The position numbers were made by a program, and so were the translations under genes. From contig NC_081824.1 in NCBI RefSeq assembly GCF_030867095.1, positions 252,093,956 through 252,157,955 of the forward strand: a DNA stretch of 64,000 nt. Reading direction: 5' to 3'. Below are positions 1 through 11,984 of the stretch, piece by piece. Each line of letters begins with the position of its first letter. Positions within the stretch are counted from its first letter, which is position 1. This DNA comes from Alligator mississippiensis (lineage: Eukaryota > Chordata > Crocodylia > Alligatoridae). Below the pieces are notes generated by a model. The model did not search any database and was not told where the DNA came from. It saw nothing but the letters and a program-made list of their open reading frames with translations.

Positions 1-472
1 TGCCCAGGAACATGACGTTTGTGGGAGGCACTGGGCACATTTGGCAAGGACAGTGAAGTGTCTGAGTGAGCTCACCACAGTGGAGGGAATTCATTCCATT
101 TGGCTGATGGACTGAACAAGCTTAGCACTTTCTTTCACTTTGGGATTTGCAGCTCTTGAATTTCCCTTCTTTGTTAACCTCTTTCTCTCTCCTTCCTCCA
201 CCTGAACTTTATGTGGTCCAGTACAGCCCTGAGGCCCTTTATATAGTCCATGAGGAGTAGACAGAACCAGTAGGCAGGCCTGTTTTTATGGTGCATATGT
301 TCTCAGATAAGCTCCAGCGTCTCCAAGACACTTCTTTCTCTATCCTAGACCTCAGCAAAGGTTGGAAGATCTCTGGAATGAAGGAAAGGTGATTGTTTAA
401 GGCTAACATTTAACTTTAAAAGTTATTTGGTAAGTGATATCTCATCACAGCAATGTCACCTTAGGTATTAGT
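1..472. other. Unassigned spacer
   Basis: No exon, RNA gene or repeat family is recognisable. The sequence is mixed composition with only short chance reading frames. Confidence 0.5.
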
Positions 473-668
473 GGGTGCATCTACACGTGCAATTAATGCT
501 ATTTGGCTTTACTATGCAGTAAATTTGCAGGTAGTATCCAGGTAGTAAATTTACTGCACAGTAGACTAACTTACTATTCAGTAAATGCCTGTACTTGTAG
601 ATGGTGACACTTTACTGTGGAGCAGATTAGTCTACTGCACAGTAAAGTGTCTTGTGTAGACACAGCCA
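473..668. mobile_element. Foldback MITE, TACTGCACAGTA family
   Basis: A short non-autonomous DNA transposon relic. It opens with a GCATCTACACGTGC-like end and closes with a TTGTGTAGACAC-like end, which are imperfect inverted repeats. The interior is built from repeated TACTGCACAGTAAA-type palindromic words. Positions 608-649 form a 42-bp near-palindrome whose outer 12 bp pair perfectly. The same words recur at 34875-35030 and 52741-52850, so this is a family and not a chance hairpin. There is no coding capacity. The superfamily is uncertain, with Harbinger-like or hAT-like both possible. Confidence 0.6.
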
Positions 669-1734
669 ATGTGTAGCTGCTGAAAGGCCACACAGCAACG
701 CCAGTCCCTGGTGTTCAACACTCATGAGGCAGCCTTCCCTCAAATCACAAGGTTGGCAAAATATATAATATAATTATGAATGCATAGCTCACATGTTTTG
801 TTTTGTGGTGCAGTGGCTCCAGGACTCTCAATTTCAAGCTTTACTCTGCATACACAGGGGTGGGTAGACATATCCTTGTTTAAAACTGGAATATTAGATT
901 CTCAGGTAATGAGAGGATTCCTGTGGTAGGGAGCTGAAGATGTCCCCACTCTGAACTGTAAACATGATAAAGCTGCAAGAGGCAGCAGCAAGCAATAGCA
1001 GAAGGCAGACAAGGGCCCAGCTCCTTGATAACTGCCCAGGAGGGGCCTGTCCCAGCACTGAAGCTGGGAGATGCAAAAGTGAGGTTAAAGCCCATTTAAG
1101 TGTGAGGCTGCCCCATGGCAGCTGGAGTCCTAGTGTAAATTAGAATGGCCTTATGGCCCTGGGAGTCCTTCCAGTGGCCAAGGGTTGCTGGGGCAATGGG
1201 CATCCATGCTCCATTTTCTCTTGGATCTGTCACTCACTGGGGAGTGATGGTGCCACAGGGACTCCTAGTGGGGCTGTACACCATGTAGGACCCACCACAC
1301 TGTGATGCAGTGTTTCTAACTCTCAGCATGTTCCCTCTGAGGATTTTAGGCCCTGTGGGTGCTGGTATCTCCAGCCCTACTCAAAGGAAAGCCACCTCCT
1401 CATGTCTCTGCCTCCTGGGGATGAGCAACCAACCAAAGATGCTGTAGGAGTGGTGGGGGAACACAGCTCTCTGCTCTTTCCCCTAGGAGATGGGATGAGT
1501 TTGGGGTAAGAGAGGGGAAAAGGGAAATCCTGCTGCTGCTTTCACAAAGGGCCTTAGGAGCCCAGGTGTTCAGATTGGCTCTACTCCCTCTCTCTCACCC
1601 TCTGCCCCCCCACCACAGCCACTGCTTCTCCACTAAACAGTGGGCCTGTTTGTCTCTCCCCTCCCCATACTTCCTCATTATCCTTGCAATGCTTGGGGAC
1701 AGTGAAAAAGCAGCCTTCTCCCAGCCTCTGCACA

Positions 1735-1769
1735 GGTGTGTGTGTGTGGCTGTGTGTGTGTGTGTGTGC
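1735..1769. repeat. (TG)n microsatellite
   Basis: Imperfect TG dinucleotide run interrupted once by GGC. Confidence 0.9.
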
Positions 1770-1992
1770 ATGCACACAGAAGTATGCATACATGCATGTA
1801 CAAGTGTGTGCAAATGTGTGAAGAGGCATTGCTAGAAGCACAGATGGGAAAAGGTGACATTTATTCATGAGAATGTGGGGATTTATAGAGCAGCTGGAGG
1901 CTCTGCACCATGAGACAGCCTGCAGCAGAGGCCAAAATCACCTCATTTATCCAGACAGGAGAACAAACAGCACTGTAACTCTCTCTAACTGT

Positions 1993-2016
1993 CCCTCCCC
2001 CTCCCCCCCCCCCCCC
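1993..2016. repeat. Poly-C tract
   Basis: Near-pure cytosine run followed by a short CA run. Confidence 0.85.
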
Positions 2017-2331
2017 AATACACACACTGGGTATGGCCTGAGGAGTTCAAGCATCAAAACGCAGACTAAAGCCCAATTGCTTAAAAAACAAACACCTCAC
2101 AAGTTTGGGGACATCTGAATCACAATTGCTTTATTTTGGGATTGGCAGCGCCTGCTTGGGTTTGCTGGATGTGGAGTGCTTTGTACTGTTAGGTCTGTCC
2201 CAGTGTCTGGTATCACAGAGACCAAATTATGCTTTCCAGATCAGTTTGTTCTGAGCCATCCCCTGGAGATCTCTGATCCACTACAGTTCTTAGGAGGAGT
2301 TCATCTAGGGTAGCTCACATGCATTACAGTG

Positions 2332-2470
2332 TGAATCATAGAGAAGTAGAGCTGTAAGGGACTTCTGGGGGGTCACATCCAGTCCAACCACCTGCTCAGG
2401 GCAGGACCATCCTTATCTTAAACCATCTTAGATAAGTGTTGGTCTATCCTGTTCTTAAAAATGTCAGGAA
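2332..2470 (-). mobile_element. CR1 LINE 3' tail, old
   Basis: The sequence begins AATCATAGAG and runs through a stretch typical of the CR1 3' untranslated region read backwards, including GTCCAACCACCTGCTCAGGG. It is a severely 5'-truncated CR1 copy with no reverse transcriptase left. Substitutions throughout suggest an old insertion. Confidence 0.7.
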
Positions 2471-4725
2471 CAAACCCTCATGCACAACTTTCAGGCATAA
2501 CGTTTAAAACTGGATGGGAACCAACTAAATCTGACATTTGCTGGACCAGACACACCTCTACAGTACCCCTTGCATTATCACTGGCAGGTGTGCACAGTGT
2601 GGACAAAGTGGAAGGACAATGTTACCGATCAGAATTTTTCATTTACTCACATCTGAAAATGTGTTTTATGTCCTTGGTAGAAGCCAAAGAAGAGCTGGGG
2701 TATGTGGGTCTAGGACTGGATGGAGCAGAGTTTAACCCATGGGGCAGTGTGGAAAAGTGGTTTGTAGTTTACTTGTGCTTTCCTCTAGTCTTGTTATGGG
2801 TTTTGTACAGGGCTGGTCCCCCTGTCCTGAGTCCGAGCAGCCTGAGGGTTGCTCTACCTAATGCTGGTAAATAGCCATAAGAAGTTGACATTACAGCCAA
2901 GAAGTTGTATGGCTCGGGACCAAACTGGCCACAGCCCCGTTCTCTGGCTATGTAATTTTTTTTTTCACAACACTCATTTCAGAGAGGGGTTGTGAATAAT
3001 GGCATGTACATCATCTCAGTTTCATAGCACAATCAGCTTTACACTAAGGGGATCCCCAGCCTGGGCTGGCTAGACTAGCTATAAAGCCAGATTGCACTGG
3101 TGGGTGGTATAATGTAGAAATGTTGGTGCAGTGTAATGTAAACTGGTGCTTATTGTTTCAGTGTGGTCAGTGGCCCCTTCTGTGCTGCTGACTCCAGCCA
3201 AGATACAGGTGTCCCTAAAAGGGCAAACTATGTTAATCTGTCCTGGAAATACCAGGAGGGAGACAGAGACAGAGAGAGACAGAGAGAGAGAGATACCCAC
3301 CAAGCCCAGTTGCCACAGTTCCCTTTCTATCCATTGGAATCTAGCTGAGTCCCTTCGAGCCCAGAAGATTCACTGCAGCTACAGCCCTCATTCTTACAAA
3401 AGCGATGAGAGGAACTGAGTTGCAGGACACCTGGACAGCCCTTTGGTAGGTCCCCCAAAGGCCAGGGGAGAAGGAAATAAAGGACTGTGGGGCATAATTG
3501 TGTTTCTTTCAAATGTGCTGTTTGTCCACAAGCTCTGACTGCACCCCTGAAGCTGCAGCTCCATTGTGGCTGCCATAAAGTGTTCCTAGGTTGCTTTTGT
3601 ATTTATAACACTTGTCTTCCCTGTTCTGTGCCAGCTTGGAGAGGTCAGCTATTCACCAAGTAAAGGGAAGCCATTCCACACCAAGTACAGAGTGTTCTGC
3701 TTTTGCCATTTAGTTATTACAAGCAGCCTCCCAGCTGTCAGCAGATCTGCCAACAGATCATTGTGTTTGGGGGCACTGAAGCATTGTGAAGGGGGTGTCA
3801 GGAAGAGCAGGAAGACAAACAGGACTCTAGCTGCTCATGGGTGGCCTGTGGAAACATGCATATCTTTCAATAGCATGGGCAAACCCTCTTTAGCAAAACT
3901 CCTGTTAGCGAATCCTTAGGTCAATCAAAGACCAGTTAAGTTACCTAATGTTACCTGGAGAGCTCTTAGCAGAGTTGTAGAGAGACCATTTTGGGAGGCA
4001 GAATGAGGTCAGAAAGCAGGCATGCTGGGTTCTGGGTAAGGAAGATCGTCAGCCTCATTGGTAGCTGGCTCACAAACTCCTCTTTTCTGCAGCCAATGCC
4101 TTAATACTCACAGCCCAAGGTCTGCAAAGCCAGTTCCTCTGCCTCTTGTCAGAGCCTTCCAGTTCAGCCTTGTGGAGCACTTGAGTTCCAAAGGGCTGAC
4201 AATGAGCTCCTGGGGAGCACCCCATTTTTGCAGGGCAAGGAGGAAACAAGTTCTACAAATGCTTTCCAGCAGGTGTTACATGTTACAGTTCAAACATGTA
4301 GAGACCTTGGAACCAGCCTGTTCTCAGTTCCCACTACCAGTAGACAGGGAAATAAAACAGAGCGGACAATGGAATCCCAGGCTTTCTGGGGCCAGATTGG
4401 TGCTTTCTCTGTCCTGGGCTGAGACGGGGAGGGAGATGCTGAGAGGAACTATGTTTCTTTATCACCTGTGCACCTTCTGAGTGTGGCTGGGGACCACTCC
4501 AAACATCTGTCCCTGGTTCTTTGGGGAATTGCAGTGTTAAAATTGATGGCCAAAGGGCCGATGTCCAGCTGGGCATTCTGATGGGCTGCGAGATTTTCCC
4601 TAACTGAACCCGCCTGTACCAATTGCCATTACCAATTGCTCCTCTACTGGTAAACCCTGGCACTGCGTTGGCTTGGGACACTATTGTGCAAATTAATGAG
4701 CACAGGTGGGAAGCTTAATAATGAG
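2471..4725. other. Unassigned spacer
   Basis: No exon or named repeat is recognised. A GA-rich microsatellite lies at about 3260-3293. Open frames here are short and match no family I know. Confidence 0.5.
3260..3293. repeat. (GA)n-rich microsatellite
   Basis: Purine run made of GAGACA and GAGAGA units. Confidence 0.85.
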
Positions 4726-4963
4726 TTAGGGGTGTTAAACATGTGGCCCGTGGGCCACATCAAACCCATGACCTGGAAGCCGGTGGGCCAGGGCCACAGA
4801 ATGGGGCTCCAGAGAATTTGAGGCCTCTGAGCCAGCAATGGACATGTCTGTTGGCAACAGCAGGGTGAGTGAGGGCTATGCAGGGCAGTCCTATGGTTCT
4901 GGCCTGGAAAAAGCTCTACAGTCTAGACCTGACCCTAGGGCCCAGCGTGATTTTTGACACCCC
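4726..4963. mobile_element. hAT-type MITE
   Basis: The left end reads TAGGGGTGTTAAAC and the right end reads TTTTTGACACCCCTA, giving inverted terminal repeats of the CAGGGGTGTCAAA class common in amniote hAT derivatives. The 8 bp outside each end share about five positions, a decayed 8-bp duplication. A GTGGCCCGTGGGCC word just inside the left end is also typical. It is non-coding. A second, better preserved relative lies at 41933-42419. Confidence 0.55.
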
Positions 4964-6982
4964 TAATAAGGAAAAATCAGGAAGCAACACCAGGCACTTG
5001 GCAAGCTGGCCTGGAGCACCTGAAGCCATACAGCTGGAGGCTGCACTTCTCATAAGTACTTGCAAAGCACGTCAGCATGTGCTTGCTTTTGTGCCCTATT
5101 GGACCACAGGGACACAACTAGGTTAGCGACTGCAGCCCACTGGGGTTTCGGGTTAAGCTTTTGCTTAAACACTTTGCTGGATCAGGACTGTGAAGTCTTT
5201 CTGGGTTATACTGGACACAGCCGGGCACGTTCTTTGTTGCAGTTAACACTTGTGAATTCAGCCTCCCTTTTTTCCCCATAAATGACTAGTTTGTGAAGTG
5301 ATCCTGATTTCTGTGACTGTATTTGCTGTTCAGAAGTATTTGTCCACCAGTTAATAGTTGCTCACCAAATCTTTGCTTCAGCTACTTGTTTTTACTTATT
5401 TGCAATTCATCAAGTCTCCTTCTCTGGGAGGCCATTTTATAATAAGCCATGGCTGAATTTACTTACAGACTCTATGGTCACCCATAGAAAACCAAAGCAG
5501 TAACTTCAGCAGCAGAAACAGAAGGCTCTCAAGCATCTCTCCTCTATTTCTCCTTTGCTCCTTTCTCTCTACTCCTGCTGCTCCTGGGATCAGCCACTAG
5601 AGGGAAACAAGATCACACAGATCAGGTCAACGTATCTTATCTTTGTTAAGTATGAGATCCCAGTCACCTTTACTCATGCGATTAAGTGGACAACTGAAGT
5701 CTTTTAACCAGGAGACTACCGCAGCAGTAGTAGGTTAGTACAAAGTAAAGTATCATTAGTGATAGCAGTAGAAGCCATACTGTAGGTCCTAGTCATCCCA
5801 CTCATGGAGCAGAACTCACTGTGCTTGGTGCTGTACAAACATGGAACAAAAAGATGGTCTCTGTCCCACAGACCTTCTAAGGACCTTATTTCTTCAAATA
5901 TTGGGCACTGTCTAAGAATAACTAGCTCCTCTACAATTCTTAAATTAGGTATTAAAAAAGGAAAAGCCTCTTATATGCATTATAGAGATTATATCTTTGT
6001 ACATGTATCTTTATTTACTGGGCTTTTCCCCCTAAATTGAAAGTCATAAAATTTGGATGCATCTTAAGTTGAAGCAATGTGGTAAGTCATAGAAGATGAA
6101 TAGTAAATGGAAAAATGGTGCGTTTCTTGGTGTGAATGATCAGATGTCAGAAGTTCATTAACATTTTCACAGACACCCAAGAGGAATCCAAATTCTAATC
6201 GCCTACAAAATAAAGACACCACTAAGAATTCCAAATCAAATCTGTTATATTTGCTGGTGCACAAAAAAGCAATAGACGCTCCCATTCTGAATGACTTCTG
6301 TTTCACATTTGGAGAACAACACTAAAACAGGAGTGCAGCCTCTGTGAGAAAGCATGTAGTGTTTGTGTTTGCTTCAATAGTTTGCATGGGTACAAACAGA
6401 AAACGTCTCCTGGTTTCTGCAGCCAGTGTGGTACTTGAAGATATAAAAGTATGGTAGACCTGCTGCACCTGATGCAAAAGCACACAGGAATATGGAATTG
6501 GATACTTAGACTCTGGACTGCAGAACAAGAACATTATGTGATGCCTACGCTGGTTCTACATCACTTTTGAGACTGCTGCTGCCAAAAAGTAAGTCCTGCC
6601 CCCACATTTTTGCTCTACCTACTGCAAAACCAGAAACAGAATGGTGAGGGCATTCATGGGATACCCACATGACTGCTCTGAAATGCAGAAACCTGGGACT
6701 GAGCACTCCAACATGGGCACACATCTGTTTGTTTATATTTGATTTTGTTCTAGAGGGAGTTTCTGGTCTGTGGTGCAGTTCTGCTAACTTGCTCCTCTGG
6801 GTCCCCTGTTGATACTAGTCCAAACACGGGTCCATCTGAACTCTCCATACTCTTCACAGCAACATGATCGGTAGGTCACATCTTAGGATCACATGCTGCC
6901 ACCCAAAGGAAACAGGAAAAGAGATGTGTAGGATGGTTATCATGTCCCATCCTTTTGGGATTTTAGCTGTCACTACAAGTCT
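4964..6982. other. Unassigned spacer
   Basis: No gene is supported. Around 5785-5890 the sequence resembles an ancient amniote interspersed repeat (words such as GTGCTTGGTGCTGTACAAAC), probably an old SINE or L3-type tail. The rest is unassigned. Confidence 0.4.
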
Positions 6983-8897
6983 TTCATAGTTTCATAGTAG
7001 CTAGGGTCAGGGGGGACCTGATCAGATCATCTAGCCTGACCCCCTGCCACGGGCAAGAATGAATGCTGGGTTCACAAGACCCCAGACAGGTGATCATCCA
7101 ACCTCCTCCTGAATTTGCCCAAGGAAGGGGCGAGGACCACTTCCCTGGGAAGTTGTTTCCAGATTCTGGCCACCCTAACTGTAAAATATTGCCTCCTGAT
7201 CTCTAACCTAAACCTATTCTCCATCAGCTTATTACCACTGTTCCTTGTCACCCCAGGTGGTGCTGGGGAGAAAAGGGCTCTGCCTATTTGCTGTTGATCC
7301 CCCCTGATGAGTTTGTAGGCAGCCACCCAGTCCCCCCTCCGCCTCCTCTTGCTGAGGCTGAATAGGTCCAGGTACTTCAGTCTCTCCTTGTAGGGCCTGT
7401 CCTGCCGCCCTCTCACCAAGTGGGTGGCCCTCCTCTGAACCCTCTCCAGGCTGGCCACATCCTTTTTAAAGTGTGGCACCCAGTACTGCACGCAGTACTC
7501 CAATTGCGGCCTGACCAAAGTCGCGTAGAGGGGGGAGTATCACCTTTCTGGACTGGCTTGAGATGCATCTTCGGATGCATGACAAGGTATGGCTAGCCTT
7601 GCTGGCTGCGGTCTGGCATTGGCAGCTCATGTTTATCTTGGAGTCAATAATGACTCCAAGATCCCTTTCTGCCTCTCTGCTTTCAAGAGGGAAACTCCCC
7701 AGCCTGTATGTATGCTGTGGATTCCTTCTCCCAAGGTGCAGCACCCTGCATTTGTCTATGTTGAATCCCATCCTATTCTCATCTGCCCACTTTTGTAGTC
7801 TGTCTAAATCTAGTTGCAGCCTCTCTCTCCCTTCAAGTGTGTCCACCTTGCCCCACATCTTAGTGTCATCAGCAAACTTGGACAGCGTGCTTTCCACCCC
7901 CTCCTCCAAGTCGCTGATGAAGATGTTAAACAGTGCGGGCCCAAGGACCGAGCCCTGAGGGACCCCACTGCTCACATCTCACCAGGTTGAGTACAACCCG
8001 TCTACCATTACTCTCTGGGTGTGCCCCACCAGCCAATTTTTTACCCATCCAACTGTCCAGGCATCAATGCCATAGTCGCCTAATTTATTGATGAGGATGG
8101 GGTGAGAGACAGTGTCAAAGGCCTTCTTAAAGTCTAGAAAGACTACGTCCACAGCGACACCATCATCCAAGGATTTAGTTCCTTGGTCATAAAAAGCAAT
8201 CAGGTTGCTCAGGCAGGACCTGACTTTGATGAACCCATGCTGATTGCCCCTGAGCGTGATCTCCCCTGCTGGCCCCCACAGATGTGCTCCTTGCTGATTC
8301 TCTCCAAGAACTTCCCGAGCACCGAGGTGAGGCTTACAGGCCTATAGTTACTTGGGTCCTCCTTCCTCCCTGTCTAAAAAATTGGGATCACATTAGCCAG
8401 TTTCCAATCCCCCTGCACCTGGCCAGATGATCACGAATGCTCATACAGCTGGGCCAAGGGCTCTGCGATGACCCCTGTCAGCTCCCTCAACACCCTTGGG
8501 TGGAGGGCATCTGGACCTGCAGATTTAAAAGTGTCTAGCCCTTCCAGAAGATCCCTAACTACATCTGCGCTGACTGAAGGCCTGACAGAGCTATCCCCGA
8601 GATTGTCCCTATTTCTGGTAGGTGGGATGTCCCGGTCCCTGTTCAAGAAAACAGAGGCAAAGAAACTGTTAAAAATATCAGCTTTCTCATCTGGCATAGC
8701 CACAAGATTACCATTTGAGTCTTGCAGGGGCCCTACATTGCCTGGTGCCCTCTTCTTGTTCCCAGTGTACTTGAAAAAGGACTTTTTGTTGTCCTTAATC
8801 CTGGACGCTAGCCTGACCTCCATCTCTACCTTGGCCTTCCTAATAGCCCTCCTACACTCCTGGGCCAAGGAGGAGTACTCCTCCTTGGTGATAGCTC
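6983..8897 (-). mobile_element. CR1 LINE copy A, 5'-truncated
   Basis: Reverse-strand CR1 retrotransposon that copies itself by target-primed reverse transcription. Its 3' end is at the two octamers TTCATAG TTTCATAG (6983-7000). Read from 8897 downward it shows the linker (ITKEEYSSLAQECRRAIRKAK), the start of the reverse transcriptase (KSAGPDALHPRVLREL), motif A (VVFLDFKKAFDTVSH, about 8130), motif B (SGVPQGSVLGP, about 7960), the catalytic FADDTK (about 7860) and the thumb region (RPQLEYCVQYW, then ERVQRRATHLVRG) to the ORF end near 7072. The endonuclease domain is missing. Reading shifts frame at least twice (near 8430-8170 and near 7500), so it is dead. Its 5' end abuts copy B at 8897. Confidence 0.9.
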
Positions 8898-10875
8898 CTC
8901 CTTCCAGAACTGGATGCAGTACTCCAACTGCAGCCTGACCAATGATGCATAGAGGGGGAGGATCACCTCCTTGGACCTGCTCGTGATGCATCTAGGGATG
9001 CATGACAAAGTGCGGTTAGCCTTCCTGACCGTGTCCCCACATTGTCGGCCCATGTTCATCTTTAAATCAGTTATGACTCCAAGATCCTTTTCTGCCTCTG
9101 TGCTGACAAGAAGGGAGTTCCCCAGCCTGTAGGTATGCTGCTGATTCTTACTGCCCAGGTGCAGCACCTTGCACTTGTCAGTGTCGAAACCCATCCTATT
9201 TTCATCCACCCACCTCTGTAACCTGTTGAGATCTAGTTGTAGCCTCTCTCTCTCTTCTAGCATGCCCACTTCTCCCCACATCTTAGTGTCATCTGTGAAC
9301 TTGAACAAGGTGCTTTTTACCCCCTCATCCAAATCACCGATGAAGATATTGCACAGTTCAGGCCCGAGGACTGAGCCCTGCGGAACCCCACTGTCCATGT
9401 CCCTCCAGGTTGAAAATGACCCCTCCACCACCACTCTCTGGGTGCGGCCCTCCAGCCAATTTCCGACCCATCTGACTGTGTAGGTGTCGACACCACAGAT
9501 GCCTAATTTTTTAATGAGGATGGGGTGAGAGACAGTGTCGAAGGCCTTCCTAAAGTCCAGGAAGACTACGTCCACTGCGACACCTGCATCTAAGGCTTTT
9601 GTGACCTGGTCATAGAAGGCCACCAGGTTGGTCTGACAGGACCTGCCTCTAATGAACCCATGTTGGTTGTCCCTAAGCATACACTCCCCTGCTGGCCCCT
9701 CGCAGATGTGCTCCTAGATAATTTTCTCAAAGAGCTTCTCCAGGACCAAGGTAAGACTAACGGGCCTATAGTTTCCTGGGTCCTCCTTCCTCCCTTTTTT
9801 GAAAGTGGGGACCACACTGACCCTTTTCCAGTTGTCAGGCACCTCGCCAGAGCACTAGGAGTGCTTGTAAAGTTGTGCCAGGGGTCCTGCAATGACCTCT
9901 ACCAGTTCTCTAAGCAATCTGGGGTGGAGGTCATCAGGACCTGCTGATTTGAACACGTCCAGTCCCAGCAGAAGTTCCCTGACTAGGTCCCCACTGACCC
10001 TGGGCCTGGCTGTGCCTCTCCTAAGTCTGTCCGGAATCCCAGTGAGGGGGGGATGCCTCGGTCTCTGCTCAGAAAAATGGAAGCAAAGAATCTGTTAAAG
10101 AGATTAGCTTTGTCATCTGGTGCTACCACCAGATTACCAAGCATGTTCTGCAGAGGCCTCACATTATTTGGCATCTTCTTTTTACCCCCTATGTATTTAA
10201 AAAAGGATTTCTTGTTATCTTTGATCCAGGTTGCTAGTCCCAGTTCCATCTCTGCCTTAGCCTTTGTAATAGCACCCCTATACTCTCAAGCCAAGGAGGT
10301 ATAATACTCTTTGGTGATGGCCCCTCTCTTCCATTGGGTGTACGCCTCCTTTTTGGCTTTGAGGCATTCGTGGATGCTTTTGGTGAGCCATGGGAGCTTT
10401 TGAGCACTCTTGCCCCCTTTGATCCGCGTGGGGATTGTCACGCTTTGGGCTTGGAGGATCGTCTTCTTAAGGAATGACCACTTGTCTTGGACTCCCAACT
10501 CCCCTCCCCCCTGGGACCTCAATGCCTCCCTCACTAGTCTCCTTACCTCATTGAAATCCGCCCTCCTGAAGTCCAGGGCTGTTGCCTTGCTGCAGGCCTT
10601 TGACACCCTGCACTGGATGGTGAATTCGAGTAGGCGATGATCGCTATTGCCCAGGTGGTCAAGCACCCGCAGTCCCCTCACCAGGTCATCGCCTGTGGCC
10701 AGGACCAGGTCCAACAAGGCATTTCCCCTGGTGGGACTGTGCACCTCCTGGGTTAGGTGGAGGTCCTGTAACTTGGCTAGGAACCTACGTGAGCGGTCAG
10801 ACCTGGCAGTGCAATCTTCTTGACTGTCTCTGGTATTCAGGCCCTGCAGGACTTCTCTGACTACCTGGATCACTT
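8898..10875 (-). mobile_element. CR1 LINE copy B, truncated at both ends
   Basis: Second reverse-strand CR1, upstream of copy A in the same orientation. From about 10873 it encodes the C-terminal part of the APE-type endonuclease (LLDLVLATGDDLV, then NSDHRLLEFTI), the linker (LPWLTKSIHECLKAKKEAY), and reverse transcriptase motif A (VVFLDFRKAFDTVSH, near 9560), motif B (SGVPQGSVLGPELCN, near 9390) and a catalytic box reading FTDDTK where FADDTK is usual (near 9290). It stops at LEYCIQFW near 8898, where copy A begins, so its own 3' end and tail are absent. The longest open stretches are 195 and 284 residues, with frame breaks near 10270, 9950 and 9700. The 5' flank (10876-10925) looks like the local minisatellite. 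Confidence 0.88.
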
Positions 10876-11254
10876 GAAGCTGGATGCTGGAACTCAGATG
10901 CCAGGTAAATGCACCTGGAAACTAAGATGCTTTAATTTGTGCAGAGCCCCCCCACGTGGCTCCGGGCAGCAGGGATCGCCCTTGCCGGCAGGAGCGGTGA
11001 GTCTGGGGGTTTTTTCTTTTTTTTTCTTAAAGGGCTGGACCTGGCCTGTGCAGGGCACCCATGGGGACACTGGGGGAGCAAGGGGTGGGATCGCAGCATG
11101 GGGCAGTGGGGGGCAGCAGGGATCACCCCCTCACCCGGTGGCACCTGGTGAACACCGGTGCTTTTTTTTGCCCAAGTGCCAGGAGCTGGGGCAGGCAGGG
11201 CAGCCATTGCTGGGCTGGGAGAGGGTTGTGGGATGGGCCTGGCCTGGCTGATTC
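10876..11254. other. Minisatellite scrap then GC-rich unassigned DNA
   Basis: The first ~50 bp carry the words CTGGATGCTGGAACTCAGATG of the minisatellite described at 11985-13850. After that comes GC-rich sequence (GGGCAGCAGGGATC words twice) that leads into the GATTCG repeat. No gene is supported. Confidence 0.45.
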
Positions 11255-11400
11255 AGAGATTCAGCAGCAGCCGAATCTCCAAATCAGATTCAGCTGAATC
11301 GAATCAGGACAGTGATTTGAATCACCGAATCGAATCACAGTCCCCCGAATTGGCCAAATCCAAATCTGAAGCAAATACTAGCTGCTTTGCACAGGCCTAC
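11255..11400. repeat. GATTCGAATC-rich dispersed repeat, copy 1
   Basis: Dense in GAATCGAATC, GATTCAG and AAATCCAAATC words, with local self-complementarity, ending in CACAGGCCTACTGGC. A related copy with the same flanking phrase (CACAGGCCTACTAGC) lies at 45740-45860. Probably a transposon-derived repeat of unknown family. Confidence 0.5.
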
Positions 11401-11984
11401 TGGCTACTTAAACTCCTACCCAGAGACCAGAAAGGGGGGAGAAATATGTTCAGAGTGGGATGGCAGTTAGCCTCTGTGAAAGGTGGGCAAAGTGGCGGCA
11501 AAAAGTCCTGAAGCCATAGCAAGACTATTTGGCTACAGGGAACTAGAGGGAGACTGCCAAGAAGGGAAAGCAGCCTGCTGGTGAGTCCAGAGTACTGAGG
11601 GAGAGGGAGAATCTTATCTGAAAGGATAGAATCTTTTGTTCTTTTGTTACCTTTGTGTCCCATCAGAGGTGGAAGATCTTTATGTTATTAAGCGGACGCT
11701 TGGTCATTTTATTCTTATGTTCTGAAAAACTGAAAACTGGAGGTTTGGGTTGGGATTAACAAAGGGGTAGAGGATGTCTCTGCAATGCCTGACCAGAGTG
11801 GAAATAGGGCCAGTGGCCCCAGTGCCTGGGAATGGCTGACGGTAGGGGCCTGGACTGGTGAAGATGCTCCCCAACAAGACTTTCTAACATACAAGTGTCT
11901 GGCAGTTTCCAAAACTGAGACGTCTTGGGAACAATACATGATGTAAGAAAGACCTTGGTGCTGCTACTTGCCTCCTAAATGTAA
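11401..11984. other. Unassigned spacer
   Basis: No gene or recognised repeat seen. Confidence 0.4.

Larger units (their letters stand above)
669..2331. other. Unassigned spacer with simple repeats
   Basis: No gene is supported. It contains a (TG)n tract at about 1735-1769 followed by TGCATGCA-type words, and a poly-C run at about 1993-2016. The short open frames over these tracts are products of the simple repeats. Confidence 0.5.

Noticed and set aside
1581-1868. Histidine/threonine-rich open frames near 1.7 kb
   Set aside because: Translation of the TG/CA microsatellite.
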